DNA from: Metallyticus violacea
Lineage: Eukaryota > Arthropoda > Insecta > Mantodea > Metallyticidae
Assembly (NCBI GenBank): GCA_030762175.1
Contig: CM060842.1
Span: 64,318,001 to 64,382,000 of the forward strand
Direction of reading: 5' to 3'
Length of the DNA: 64,000 nucleotides
The notes under the pieces are model-generated. The model did not search any database. It was not told the DNA's origin and saw only the letters and a program-made list of their open reading frames with translations. This document shows positions 45,500 through 58,065 of this stretch, piece by piece. The first letter of the stretch is position 1; the number at the start of each line of letters is the position of its first letter. The position numbers and the translations under genes were made by a program.

Positions 45500-48060
45500 A
45501 TTCAATACATAACGAGAGTTGTGTAGTGAATAGAGGAATTTGCATTCGCTTGTACAATCCCGTACGTTTATCTTTTTGGAAACGCACTGGTTTTAATCAC
45601 AATCTTAGACCATCTAGCTATGTTGTATATTTCAGAAGTATTGAATGTATAAATAACATATATGACAAAGAATGGTTCCTGAACTTCGCACATTAAATTT
45701 ATTTGTTAGCACTGTTGTTTTATATTATTTTAATTGTAAATGAAAATTCTTGAGGTAGATGAACTATTATAGATGTTGTGCATTATGTGATCCTATAATT
45801 TCGTTTATTGCTTCAGAAGAAAGTAGACCTTTCTTATTTTGTTGATTGAGTGTATCATGCATGCTTGGATTGTAAATCTGGAATCTTCTTTAGCGCCGCT
45901 CTCTTATATTTCTCTCTTTTTCGTTCCCAGACTCGCTTCGCTTATAACTGCTTGCTTTTCTCAATATCCTTTTTAATGCTTCCATTTTTAGAATCCAGCT
46001 GTGCCTTCACCGCAGTAGAAGATATTGCAGTCAATAACTGTTAAGATTCTCAAGACGTGGGAAGCTGATCTATAAACTTTTTTGCTTATTAAATCCCAAA
46101 AACCCATAAACTACCTATAAAGTCGATATTAATTGAATCCATGGACTGTTCAGTTAGCGAATCATAATGAACAGTATCATTATAATGAGAGCTGTTAACG
46201 AAATACATGCTCTTAGAATCACGCTCAGAGCCACAATAAAAATTGAGCTAAGGAAATAAAATAAAGAAGGTTATTTCTTCTTTCATGTTGCTGAAATAAC
46301 TAAATACTTGAAGTTTAAAATGCCTATTTCATAATTGTTATATCACGTTTTATAACTACAATATTTTTGATTTAGTACATTGCAAAAGGTGTACACAAAT
46401 TGAACTAATATGGATAAAAGCACCACCATACATACCATTAATTTTGTGTACTCAAGTACAATTACTAGATTAATTTATCTTATTCTGAAAGTAATAAATA
46501 GGCTGCGAAAGCGAGTAGACATTCAGAATTTTTGGATCAGAATATTTTGCGAAACATTTGGAAAACAACTCTGTTGTGTTCAAAATAAAGCATGTTATAG
46601 ACTTTGTTTTTAAGTAAAGATCATATAGTTAAACTAATATGAAATAAAAACAATTTCCAATGGGAAAATTGATAATGGCAGATGTGAAACAACTTCAGCA
46701 ATTTTTTTAGCAAATGTTGCCACCTTAAATTCTTTGAAACTGCAAAAAATGTGTGATATTCCTAGATCAGAAGTTTATATTAACGTTATAATTATAAAAA
46801 AAATTTCATGCAAGCTTACTAGCTGAATCTTACTAGGCTACTTGACTTATTGCTGCAGAATAATTGTAGGCTTTCGCGGATAAATAATACTCGCTTAATA
46901 ATTCTTCGTACAGAACTGCAAATAGGAAAGTTGTTTTTTTCTGCCTAAACCGAGTAAACTAAATGTTATTTATTCATTAAAATATTATGCAAGTAATTTG
47001 TATTAGGTTGTGAGTAATTTGTGGTGATTCAATAGAACAGTAAAACATATTTAAAGGAATATATTTAACAAGCAAACTGTAGTATCAATATCATTCAGGA
47101 AACTATTTAAATTTCTTATACCTACATGGGTTTGAAATAGAAGTATGACAAATACAATTTTATCATAATAAATAAAGAAAGATTATAATTCCCACAAGTT
47201 AATCATTCATTAATTTATCTTTAATGCAAGAAAAATTACGAAATAAATTAATGGAAAATTAGAACTTAAATACTAGGTTTCGTGAATTTTCTTTCTCTTG
47301 ACCTCCATATATAGTATACTGGTATGTTTTGGTCATTATAACTTGAACCAGACAGTTTATTCACTCTTTACCATTTGTATACTGTAAAAACATTTTATTA
47401 CTAAAATATCAGCTCTTTAATTTAATGCAGCTCTATTAGTGTTGCTCTTATTAACGCATATCTCAAGTAAAGTTACTCAGCTATAATGAGAAAGCATTTT
47501 CAAATTGAACCAAATCTTTCCTTTGCTACCAATTCCAAAATACGCCTGAATGCAATGATTTACATTTTAGTCATGATAGTCATTGAAGAAAATAGTTTTA
47601 ATATTTGGGCCAATAAATGTTCTACTATGTATTAAGGAAAATACTTCATTTGGACTCCCTTTGGTGCCAATTTTCTAGTTTGCAAACAATATGGCTTTGT
47701 TCTCATTTCAGATCACTAATATTGGAGACAATGGTAAGGTCATTTTGACATCATGCGTGCAACAATGGCTGATAGAATTCTGGTGCATGAGTTGAAATTT
47801 TACCATATTACTGGCTTTAGTTGCCTAGTGACTAGGTAATGGATGTTAAGACACTAAAAATCTTTTACATAAGCGGGGGGGGGGGGGGGGGGAGAAACCC
47901 GCTAAAATGTGAAAATTGGAGGAAAAAATCACTAATATATTTTGTTGTTTCCAAAATTATAAATAGCATTTGATGTTGGTTAAAATCGTTAATAAAATGG
48001 TACATTGTTACACTGGTTAATCAAAATATCTCATTAAATATCTTTAATTACTAAAATACT
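45500..48060. other. AT-rich non-coding DNA
   Basis: No repeats or genes identified except the 18-G run at 47875. Confidence 0.5.
47875..47892. repeat. 18-base G run
   Basis: Uninterrupted poly(G) followed by AGAAACCC. A 12-G run lies at 61089-61100. Confidence 0.95.
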
Positions 48061-48063
48061 TTC

Positions 48064-48525
48064 ATACTGAATATTATATTACAAGAATATTAAGGAAAAA
48101 ATTAGCTGAAAACATCAATTATTCATCTTCGTTAATAAAATATTTTTAAACCTATTTATGAATGGAAATATTAGCTACAAATGAATTAGTAGAATCTGAT
48201 AATACTAACTTGTTCTGAAATATATGTCAACGATGTTCCTAAAATATCCTTAACTGTTTATCCAATTAATGAATCTGTGACAAGCATAATAAGGTTTTCT
48301 GGGTATTAATGATAATGGAGCTTTTTCATTTTGAACTAAAATTTCTTGCTGTAAATCCATCTTCGATAACAACAGTAACAAGAGAAAAATGAGCTAAATA
48401 ATTTTAGTCGGATCAATGACGTCATAAGTATAATAAAAGTCTGCATTTGGTTTAAGAGTAGTTCATTATAAAGTCGACATTAATGTTACTTTTATTTTAT
48501 TGATATCCTTTCATAATTCTGTTAT
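48064..48525. repeat. Dispersed repeat R-1, copy 2
   Basis: Partner of 38600-39055 with shared blocks in the same order and spacing apart from small indels. No genes were seen on either side. Confidence 0.75.
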
Positions 48526-48906
48526 ATTAAATAGCATATAAAATTGGTTGATTATGATATATTATAGGTACCGTGTGTTGGCAACTCAAAATTTGACAAA
48601 CTTCATTTCACGAAGATTTCTTTAAATATAAGTTTATATTTTCCTGTCGCAATTAAGTTACACTTTCATTTTTTTCTAAAATGATGTTTTTGATGGAAAA
48701 GATAAACAAGAATAAAATTAATATTTATGCATTGAGTAAAACTATTTAATATTAACAAAAAGTAAAGGCAGCGTTTTTATCAATACCAGACTTTTGTTAT
48801 CTCATATATTATTTACTGCTTTATTACAGATGTGGCACATTATTATAGCTCCATTTATACTGAAACAATATTCCGCCACCCATTGCTGATACAGAACCGC
48901 CTTACT

Positions 48907-49176
48907 TTATTTAATTTTTGGCATCTTTACACAATTGCACTGTTGCATTTCAGGGAGAAAATCAGGAGAGGCTCCTCTAGGAGATTGTTGGTTTGAGCTA
49001 TCCCCAAAACTTCCTTTGATTATTGCTTGATGCGTTTTTAAGCGTAAAAGTAAAACAACGTCTTCTATATTGCGCTGATCTGGGTCTTGGTCTGCAGTCA
49101 TGGTGCAAGGAAGTGGCAAACTAAACCTCTTGCACATTTGTGTGTAAGCACTACCTGAAACGTCACCTTTCATCAT
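48907..49176 (-). CDS. Hypothetical 89-codon frame of unknown origin
   Basis: The reading MMKGDVSGSAYTQMCKRFSL, then DQDPDQRNIEDVVLLLRLK, then SNQQSPRGASPDFLPEMQQC has a mixed, protein-like composition unlike the Ile/Phe/Tyr-rich random frames around it, and stays open upstream of the first Met. I know no matching family. It may be a processed or transposon-derived fragment. Confidence 0.2.
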   Translation of the reverse strand: MMKGDVSGSAYTQMCKRFSLPLPCTMTADQDPDQRNIEDVVLLLRLKTHQAIIKGSFGDSSNQQSPRGASPDFLPEMQQCNCVKMPKIK

Positions 49177-50094
49177 ATGAGTACCCAGGAGAAGTTTTAT
49201 ATAGACTGCTTGTTATTAGCTTAAAGGTTAAATGAAATATTGTAAAGTAATTATCGCGAAAGAATATATTCCTAGGTTCCCATTTATCTCTTTCACTCAA
49301 AATAACTTTTTTTCTGATGGGCCTAAAGAAAACTTTTGTTTGGAACAATTTTTCATTTTACGCAGCAGAAAAAAAGTTATTTTGGGTTAGCAAGATCAAT
49401 GGGACACACTGTACATTAAATATTGGAAAACCTGTAATTATCTGAATATCAAACAATATTACATTTGGAGTAACAATGCTCTCATGCACATACTCTCCAG
49501 CAGCGATAATTTGTTCATTCGTTAATAGTCTTAACTGCTACTGAATGCCAGTTAGTGAAGAGTTCTTGAAGTAGTTGCTTTATTTCGTTTTGTGTTAATG
49601 AATGAAAAGAAAATGAATACTATACAAAGCTTACATTATAAAGCCGCGACCATTGGAAAAGAAAATTTAAATTAAAAAGATAGGTAGACGAACTCCAAGT
49701 ATTAATGTAAGTCAAACTGTGATTTCAAAACATAAACTATGCTTTCTGTAAAGTCAGATTTGTATTACGTATAATTCTAGATATGAAAATTCTTGAAGCA
49801 TGTTATCTTTGTATATACTACCGCGAGCCGCTACTGATTTGTGTGACTTCAACAAAGAGCTCGCCTGAGTGCAGAATGGAGAAGTCGCTAATAAAAATAT
49901 ATTGCTGTACATACATTCTTGGCGCTTTATTTTGTAGTGTGTCACGTCTTTAAAAAAGAGAATTATATTGCTGTTTGAAATAATGATTGCACATTTTAAA
50001 TGTTTATTTTTTGACAAAGCTTAAGAACATTAAAATGCTTACATTTTCATGATAAGTGTATACGCACTAAAAGTCCTTAAATATACTTAGTGAG

Positions 50095-50702
50095 GTTATT
50101 TGAATTACTGCCACCTGAGCGCGATATCTTATTGGGAGAGTGCAGCCGTCGCGGTCGGAAAAAAGAAAAGTAAAATCGCCAGGCATAACGTTAATATTTA
50201 TATTTTTACCGAAGGTATAACACAATATTGTATTTAAAGCTTATAATAATAAGCACTAACGTGTGTCATAAGGGATGCTGAAATGATGTCCCTCAGCGGA
50301 AATACATTGTTGGCACCCGTATAGAACATTTCTGTATTTCCTCCAATATTTCTTCTGTAAGAACACGGCGGTATGGAACATGTTTCTTGTCATTGAGAGA
50401 TTCTGTCTCTTGTAACTTTTTAACAAGTTGGCAAAAAGTTTCTATACTAGAGTACGACTGACGCCTTAGCACTTCTCTGCAAGAATCCATTTTCACATGT
50501 ATGGTACATAACTGCTGTTTAAAGCTATATTCATACAATGGCATAACTAACGAAAAACATTTTAAATACAAAATCACCATGTGCGACCATTAGCACAAAG
50601 GCTCTTAAACTACAAGCTGCTATGTGAACATGCATTATACGGCCTTGAAAACTGGTTTCTCCCAGTATCCGCCGCGCTCTGTCTTCCGGTAACTTAAATA
50701 AC
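50095..50702 (-). mobile_element. Internally deleted mariner-type element, 0.6 kb
   Basis: The left end (GTTATTTGAATTACTGCCAC, then GAGCGCG, then ATTGGGAGA) and the right end reversed and complemented (GTTATTTAAGTTACCGGAAG, then GAGCGCG, then ACTGGGAGA) form inverted repeats of about 45 bp. Only the N-terminal transposase part remains, on the minus strand. Confidence 0.7.
50293..50580 (-). pseudogene. N-terminal transposase fragment of the 50095-50702 element
   Basis: The 95-codon frame contains SCREVLRRQSYSSIETFCQ, then LVKKLQETESLNDKKHVPYR and RVLTEEILEEIQ. This is the helix-turn-helix and linker of the same transposase group as 1247-2330 (compare NLVNRFKETVS there). The catalytic domain is absent. 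Confidence 0.68.
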
Positions 50703-50857
50703 ATTTTTATACATTTAAATTAAATGGACATTTTTCTATACATCCTAATATATTAATGACAAGTTAGTATGTCGGCACTGCAGTTGTCATGTTGAAGATA
50801 CTGAAATAAGTTGATTTCAGTAGAACCCTTCATGAATAGGAATAGACACAACTGTTA

Positions 50858-51037
50858 CTACTGGGAGCTGGAGAGATGGCTAGTCAGGGACTACGTTCAA
50901 CTGTTCTGCTTCTGTTAACGCAAAGAGATGGACCGACTCTTAAGTATTTGAATACACATGCAGCGTGTAATATTTTACTTGGCAGATAAAGCTCTCTCTG
51001 TCTATGCGTCGCTAGCCATCTCTCCAGCTCCCACCAG
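50858..51037 (+). mobile_element. MITE-1, complete 180-bp copy
   Basis: The ends CTACTGGGAGCTGGAGAGAT and, reversed and complemented, CTGGTGGGAGCTGGAGAGAT continue into GGCTAG, giving about 27-bp inverted repeats. TA flanks both ends (50856-50857 and 51038-51039), which points to mobilisation by a Tc1/mariner-type transposase. It has no coding capacity. Relatives are at 30714-30880 and 33794-33843. Confidence 0.85.
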
Positions 51038-51039
51038 TA

Positions 51040-54000
51040 CTGTCCTCAATTCATGTTTTACAAAATTGTGCGCTAAATAAGAAATGCCGTATGGTAACTA
51101 TAGCTTAATGTTGAAAACTAGGCAGTAAATATTTGAGCGATTTTTGCATCGAGCGATTCAGCTACTGAAACTGCATTTTCGATGTGTTTGACTATGACTT
51201 AGACGGTATTTATGAGTAGGAGAAGAACAGATTAGGGAACAATAGCTTCTCTTCTCCGATCTAGTGTCTGCATTTTAATTACATGAACTTAAGCAAGGAT
51301 TAGCCATCAGGAGGCAAGGGAAAGTTAGCAAAAGGAAACTCACGGTTGTCTGTTAACCTCTAACAGGACTTCATTAGCTTTCAGTGCAGAGGATCAGAAG
51401 GGAGGAACTCTGTTCTGGGGCGGGAGATTGTCCCATGAATGATGTATTTAAATAAACTAAAACCACGTCTTTTAAAATCCTCTCTCCAAAAGAGCAAGAG
51501 AGGTTTCACCAAAGCCTTTATCACTGCCCTCTGATGATCGTTCATGCAAATGTTGTGGATCTCAAAGTTTCATTACATTGGTAGCCTTTTGTGACGTACA
51601 CAGGGACAGTTTTCGTCAAAAACACGACTAAAAAGAGAAAGATAAAAATAGGTGCTGAAAAGAGGCAAATAGTCTCTGTTTTCTCTTTATAGAGCCCTGG
51701 TAAACATGCCAGTGAAGGAGACAGGGGTACAATAAATATCAGGCGCGGGCGTGACTTGAGGGGCACACGCCCAGGATGACTTAAAGCCGGAAATGAAGTG
51801 TCCAAAGAGTAGCCTGGCAATATCCGGTGGAGCAGCGATGTTCTGTTTTTAAGATATTTCTCTGTGCAAAGTGCCAGCGTCTCTTTGAGAATTGCTTAAT
51901 AACCCTCTACCCGGGTACTCGACACTCGCCGCTTCATTTGCCTCCCCCACACAGCGGTCAGTTTAGGTATCGTGGTAACGATTTATACATTAAGTTTGTT
52001 TGGGTACCACAATATATTTGTTCTCCTTGTCCAATCTTTTTCTGGGCTTTGCGTTTTTAGGGTTCGCTTGCTGGAACTCTCTATTGCTTCAGTTTTGTGC
52101 TCGCATTTGTTTTTCAGTCTTTAAAAAATAAAATTATTATATAAGTTGCTATATTTCTAATTAGTTTTAAGAACTTCTCTCCAACTGACTGGAAGTTTAA
52201 ATGTTTTCAGTTTGTGTAGTTGTAGGTATACCCAAGAGGTTTCGATATCGATACCCCCTGTATATGAGCGCGATACTTTGTCTTCTTTTTCTGCCACCAT
52301 TTTTTTTGTTCAATTTGATACTCTTCTATTGATAACAAGATTTAAATTATGAAGGAGGAAATCCCTAGATTGTGGCCGAAGAAATACTGAAGAAGAATGA
52401 TTCAAACATATTATAATTGATTTAACATTAAGCAACGATATAACTATCATCCGAAGAAAACTAGAAAAATGACTCTCATGTAATAATATTGATATTGTTT
52501 AGTAGAGTACAATATTGGTCCTCTAAAACATTAAATCAATTAACAGGCTAATATACTTTATAATATCTCAGTTTAGGCAAAATTAAAAAGCTTTTAGTGC
52601 TAGTGGAAATTATTGCAATTTCAAAATAGCTTCTCTATACAAAATTTTATTACATAAAAAACGAACTTAAAACCAATGATAAACATTGACAATGCAACAA
52701 ATAAATATTAACACATTCTCATAATATCTGGGCCTTTGCATCGGGCAAGTGGAGAAGGTTTTGTGAGACCGAAACTCAAATTTTTATTTCCATGAATTGA
52801 TAATATGGTTATAATTAACTGTACTTTTTTATAAATATATTCTGATGTATGCATATGACTTTTATTGAACCTGACATCTATTTAGTTCAGCGTATTTATT
52901 CTCATGTTTTGAAAAGAAACACTTGTGCAAGGGGACTGCTGTTATAAATAGTTTTATTAGGGTAAACGACCAGACCCACATTGTGTATGTATATGCCTGT
53001 ATTTATAACTAGGGTTTCGGTAGCCTTAAGGACTGGCCTCGCTTCAATAAAACCACCATAAAAACAGGAAACTCAAGTGATTGCTTTTGTGCGAAAATGC
53101 CTAAAGATTCCTTTGTTAAAATAACGTAACCATTTGCGGGGGCTGAAAATGTCTCTTAGATTTTTGGCAAGGGAAAGATTCTGTAAACAGAATAATTAAG
53201 TTAAAAGTCAACGTCCAATAGGAAGATGAGAGAATTAAACTTGGGCTTTAACCAATAGAAATTGCTGCATAGGTTAGGGAAGGCGATATCTAACCAAGGA
53301 AGTCGTAATATAGGATATTTTATACCATCACGACCGAACGACTTTATAGTGATAACAGAATACCAAATTTTGATATTGGGCAATCAGTAATCAGTCAGTC
53401 ATCATCAGAGAGACAATTGATCAAATATTTCGTTGTCATACAAATAGGGGACCAGCTCGTTTGAGTTATCAGAGCAGTTTAATTCAGGCGTCAGCTACAC
53501 AGTGTTAGTGCGTAGTGAACATTGTCAGAGAACAGTCAGAGATAAATAGTGACTAGAAATATTGAGTATTATGAAAAATGTGTTTTCAGTATAGTTCTAT
53601 CGCTGTCAGCTTAGCTTAGACTCTTACAGCAATCCTCAAGGAGCTGCTGAACCCAAACGTATGAAAGGACATTAAATAAGTTAAGCCAATTACAATTCTG
53701 CAAGTTTCTGCGCAGTGATTTGGATTTTGCTCTTCTCGTTGACTGAAACAAGTCACGAAGCTCCAGATTCCCTGAGATTAAACTGAGAAGAATAGCTGCG
53801 GCACAGACGGAAAAACAGAGATGACATCGAAAAGAAGAGGCTTATTACAATACAATCAACAGGTCATAATTAATCCATAATCAATTCCTTTCTTGCCTCT
53901 CTTTAATAACCAATCCATCCAAATTAATTTCTCTTCCCTCACGTACAAAACGGCCGCATGCTGCCAATATAAAAACCAAGCTAAGAGACCTCCTTTACCC

Positions 54001-56360
54001 CCCTCCCTAATAACAAAGCGATCTCATTACAAGCAATGAAAAGAAAGATGCCAGAAAGATTGCGTCACATTGTTCAAGATATTACTTACCTGTCCCAACC
54101 AATTGCAACAAAGGCAAGGTAGCCTAGCTTTCTGGCGTGACAAAAACGGAATGAATGGGAAGCATAGAAGGTAACTGGTTCAGCAGAAATACGGGCAAAG
54201 TACGACAATCTATAACTTGTTAATAAAACAATTTTAATTAATGTTGTCGCAAGTGGACATGTCTCATTTATACACATCTAAATGGCAAGTAGCGGGTATG
54301 ATGAAATCGCTGCGCTTCTAAGCCCCATCCCCTCCTTATATTTCTTCAGATGGTAAAGAAAGATGCAGCTCCACTGGTATGACGTCTCCTATCACTTAGA
54401 AAAAACAAAATAACTCGATAGTCATATCGTAAAATTGCTTCATGCTAAATACTTTGAAATTCGATATTGCAATAAGCTAATGGGACTAGATAGTTTAACA
54501 TAACTCATAATACGTTTACCAGTTCTCTTTTATTATTGGTCACATTGAGGATGGAAGCTCTTTTGTAGATGACGTGTGATTTTTCCATATCCGCGAAAAG
54601 TGAAAAACACGCCAAAAATTAATGCAATAGCACGACCGAAAATATGTACTTTAATTATTAATAAAGTTTCTTTTTTTGCCCACAACGATCTTTTTTCACG
54701 TTTAATCTGTAACATTTTAATGAAATGAAATACAGTAACATAGCGGAAGTCATTTATCTGTTTCACCTTTATAATATAAGTGTGCAACTTTTGGTCAGAA
54801 CTGTACACACGCTTAGATAACAGGTCCATGTACCGCCGCCTTCATTGTATCGGATTTTTCCACACTAGGACGCGTAGCACAATTTTTTTTTTTTTTTTGT
54901 AAAGCTTATCGCCTTCGTTGTCCCGCTCTACCATGCCCACCGCTAATGGATAAAAGGCTCATTCAGCTTGCTCATATTCCATAATGAAAATCGAGAGACC
55001 TATGCATAAAAACATAACAAGGGTAGTTTAGGAATGCTAACACTCAAGTGCCTGGACAACAAACAAAACACAAAAACAACTGCGTAAAGTTCTGCTCATA
55101 CAAACTCGATATTGAGAAAGCATTTTCTAATGAAGGAGAAACGGGTTGGTTTGATACAAACAGAGAGACTGATAATTTACACATTTCTAATAATGTCTGC
55201 TGTTTATCTTAGTAATTTATTTACCTTTTTTTCTGACCTCACTTCCAAAAACTACCTCAAATGAACTTTTAGTTTTCTGCTTCTGGTATCGTTCAAATAG
55301 ATTTGTCTATATGTATGAAAATAGTAATGTCATTTTTTCCCGTTATTCGCTTTATCTCAGCGCCCAATCAACTGGATGCAGTTGGTTTTAAGCATTATCA
55401 GGACTTATTTGTGCCATTATTCATTCCTCCGTCCAAACTTTTTCCTAGTGTCAGAGCAGATAGACGGTCAAGTGCCTCCACACTGCTGATACTCGGGAAT
55501 TAACTGAGGAAACATCTTATCTAGCTAATTTCTAGAATATGGTGAGGTTCTGATAGTTTCTCCGTGCTGCACAACTACCGCTCCCTTGAGCTTCTCCAGA
55601 AGTAAGTAAGGTTCTACTTCTCTGATAAGCAATCCCCCCTATTCATAGATTCCTCTTTCACGTGTAGATGTTTGTTTTCGCAACTGCTTTTGCACTTGGT
55701 GTGATAGTTCAAGACAAGCAGTCATCATGTGATCTAACACTTGTGTACCATATGCACTGTAACCATTAACTACGACTAAAGTGCAAACTCTCGGGGACCA
55801 ATGAAATTAATTTCAACTAAAATATGGAGAGAATTTTTTTTGAAAAAAAATAAAAAACTTTGGACATGTCAAATTCTGCAATTTGAAAGGATTGTGGGCC
55901 TATTTTAGTGGGCGCACTGATGTATCAATAGATTTTGGGATGGTACTTTGTTTTTTTAATATCAGATTACGAAACTCTAACATGTTTAACTGAATTTGGT
56001 GCTTTTCTGGAGTTGTTACAGTTATAAAAACGGTTCCATACACATGAATTATTGCATGCGATATACAAAGGTATGAAAGGGAAAACCGAATGATGTTTGA
56101 AATTGTTATCGGTGACGCCATAGCTCTTCACCGGTAGCATTTATTTTCTGAAAAAAAAAAAGTTAAGAATCAAGGGCCCAAACTTTTTCGGAAATTCAAC
56201 TGTTTTATTATTTTTTAAAAGTATAAGCCATTTATAAAAATTGTTAGATATACTTGATCAACCTGTGAATGTATTTTGTGTAGAAAAATCTCAAAGATTC
56301 AAAATGATAAAGAGCACATTTAAAGATAAAGAAGCAGTTGTTAAAATCTAATGTTTAAAA
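51040..56360. other. Long region without identified genes or elements
   Basis: 51.3-52.1 kb and 53.4-54.1 kb are less AT-rich and higher in complexity, with short frames (92, 77, 63 codons) of no known family. The rest is AT-rich. I could not find transposon ends, RT or transposase motifs here. Confidence 0.45.
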
Positions 56361-56369
56361 TGGCATCTT

Positions 56370-56701
56370 GGTAAGAAAATGAAAACCACTAATGAATTTT
56401 CGTTTTTAAAATGTCAAGAGTATGTACTAAATATATTCAGCGAAAAATATAACATGAAGCTTTCCACTGATAAAACGAAAGTAACGGCATTTGGAGGTAA
56501 GGAATAGTTAAGAGTGAAAATAACATTTAAACACCAGATCATGTGACAGGTGAGCTGTATCTATTTTTTAGGAAACCATATTTATTACGAAGGAGATTTT
56601 GATATAGATAACAATTAATGCAAATGACAGAATGTTTGTGCAACATCAATAAAACTTTTAGAAGTAAAATACATACAAAGAGAAAAGTATCGTTTTTAAA
56701 A
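56370..56701 (+). pseudogene. LINE reverse transcriptase remnant, left part
   Basis: Frames give EYVLNIFSEKYNMKLSTDKT followed by KVTAFGGKE, then MXQVSCIYFLG with HIYYEGDFDIDNN, and CATSIKLLEVKY (X = stop). These are the post-catalytic RT blocks of the same LINE type as 27320-28125. The element is cut at 56702 by SINE-B and resumes with LKVTALPVIS. Confidence 0.62.
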
Positions 56702-56996
56702 GTTACGGCAATTTTTTTTGAGTAGTGTTTAACGCCCGTTTTTACTACTGAGGCACCACAGGCGGTGAACACTGATGATACATGAAATGATATATTGGAA
56801 AAGGATTTATAAGGAAGGAAACGTTCCAGGCCTAAGTTTAGGGTATCTCCCCGGCATTTGCCAGTTATGAGGACTGAGGAAAACCTGAAAAAAACCTCAG
56901 CCAGGGAAGATGGTTCTGGCGGGATTTGAACCCCAGACCTCCCGCTCAAGAGTTCGCGCCTTAACGACCTCGGCCACCCGTGGCGGTGTTACGGCA
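56702..56996 (-). mobile_element. SINE-B with 9-bp target-site duplication, inside a LINE
   Basis: The minus-strand SINE-B occupies 56711-56987. GTTACGGCA is exactly repeated at 56702-56710 and 56988-56996. The LINE motif KVTALP is regenerated when the SINE and one repeat are set aside. The head (CCGCCACGGGTGGCCGAGGT on the sense strand) and B box are well preserved. Confidence 0.93.
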
Positions 56997-57330
56997 CTAC
57001 CTGTAATATCATAGGAAAGAGAATTACAAATGATTAAATAAGAAAGTAATAACATAAATCTAAAATTACAATTTTAAGAGAAATTAGAAGATGCACAAAA
57101 TTATTCCATTAAAATGAAAGTGAAAGGGAGGAATTATAAATCTTCTATTCAAATAATTGATTGAACGATTACAAAAGACTTTGGACAGAACATTTAGGTA
57201 AACTGTCAGACATAAGATTGGCCAAACAATATGAGAATGCAAATATACAGGAAACGATTTGTGAACAGACCTAAGAAGGTGTAGCTCAACGACTTTGAAG
57301 GAAATGATTGCCTGTAACATAAAATGATAA
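56997..57330 (+). pseudogene. LINE remnant, right part
   Basis: After the SINE, frames give LDRTFR and then HKIGQTI / MRMQIYRKRFVNRPKKV, the basic P-K-K stretch typical near the LINE C-terminus (compare YRPPGIRAVEKPRELQM at 28.0 kb). Multiple stops. The 126-codon minus frame at 57084-57464 is a shadow. Confidence 0.5.
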
Positions 57331-57899
57331 AAGAAGAGATGAGGAACTTCACTTCTTCTTCTAAAAACGTTTTCGCCAAAATAGAACTGGACATTATTTA
57401 TAAATTGGTCTTTAAAAAGCAAGGATTGGCCACTCCTGTCTTTAGTTATTAATAAAATTCGCATAGATAGAGGGTATATAATTTATTTTATGTTTATCAT
57501 AAATTTCAGTTTAATGATTTTGACTTATTAGGTGTGTTTATTCCAAACTCTTAAGTGATTCTTCTTCACACATTTTATTTCCTGTTTTTAACTGTGGTAA
57601 TACCAAACAGTTTTAATTCAAGTCTTGCAAATACTAAATCTCAATTAGGAAATATTACAATATTCTGCAACATAACCACATTTACGTCACTGTTTCTTTA
57701 ATAATAATTATCTTACAGAACTTTTAAAGTATTTTGAAATGCAAATAAGTGATATTCCGTTAAATGTGACAGCACTGTGCTATTAATGAATAAGATGTGG
57801 GTAATAAGTATTAGTCTAATCAATAGTATCAGACATGTTTTATCTCTTTAGCTTCACGATCCTTTTCTAGTGATCCTTTTTATGAGCTCATAAAGTGTG

Positions 57900-58065
57900 C
57901 AATGTTGTGCGAAAGGATGTGGCTTCCGGAGAACAGCAAACAGTGTGTGGAAGAAAAAGTAGCAGTTGTGCTAGAATGTACAAGAACAGTAATGCGTGTC
58001 ACGCAGCAATTCTCTGAAGAAATCAAAACAATATGTGAAGGCTCGCATTCTCAGAAAGAGAAAAT
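57900..58065 (+). pseudogene. Possible N-terminal transposase scrap
   Basis: Reads MWLPENSKQCVEEKVAVVLE then CTRTVMRVTQQFSEEI, loosely like the first helix-turn-helix of mariner-type transposases. A stop follows and no catalytic block is near. Confidence 0.22.

Noticed and set aside
53440..53700. An LTR-like or promoter-like segment
   Set aside because: Some CAGT-rich sequence is suggestive, but I found no second copy, primer-binding site or coding interior.
57084..57464. 126-codon minus-strand frame
   Set aside because: Antisense shadow of LINE sequence that reads on the plus strand.
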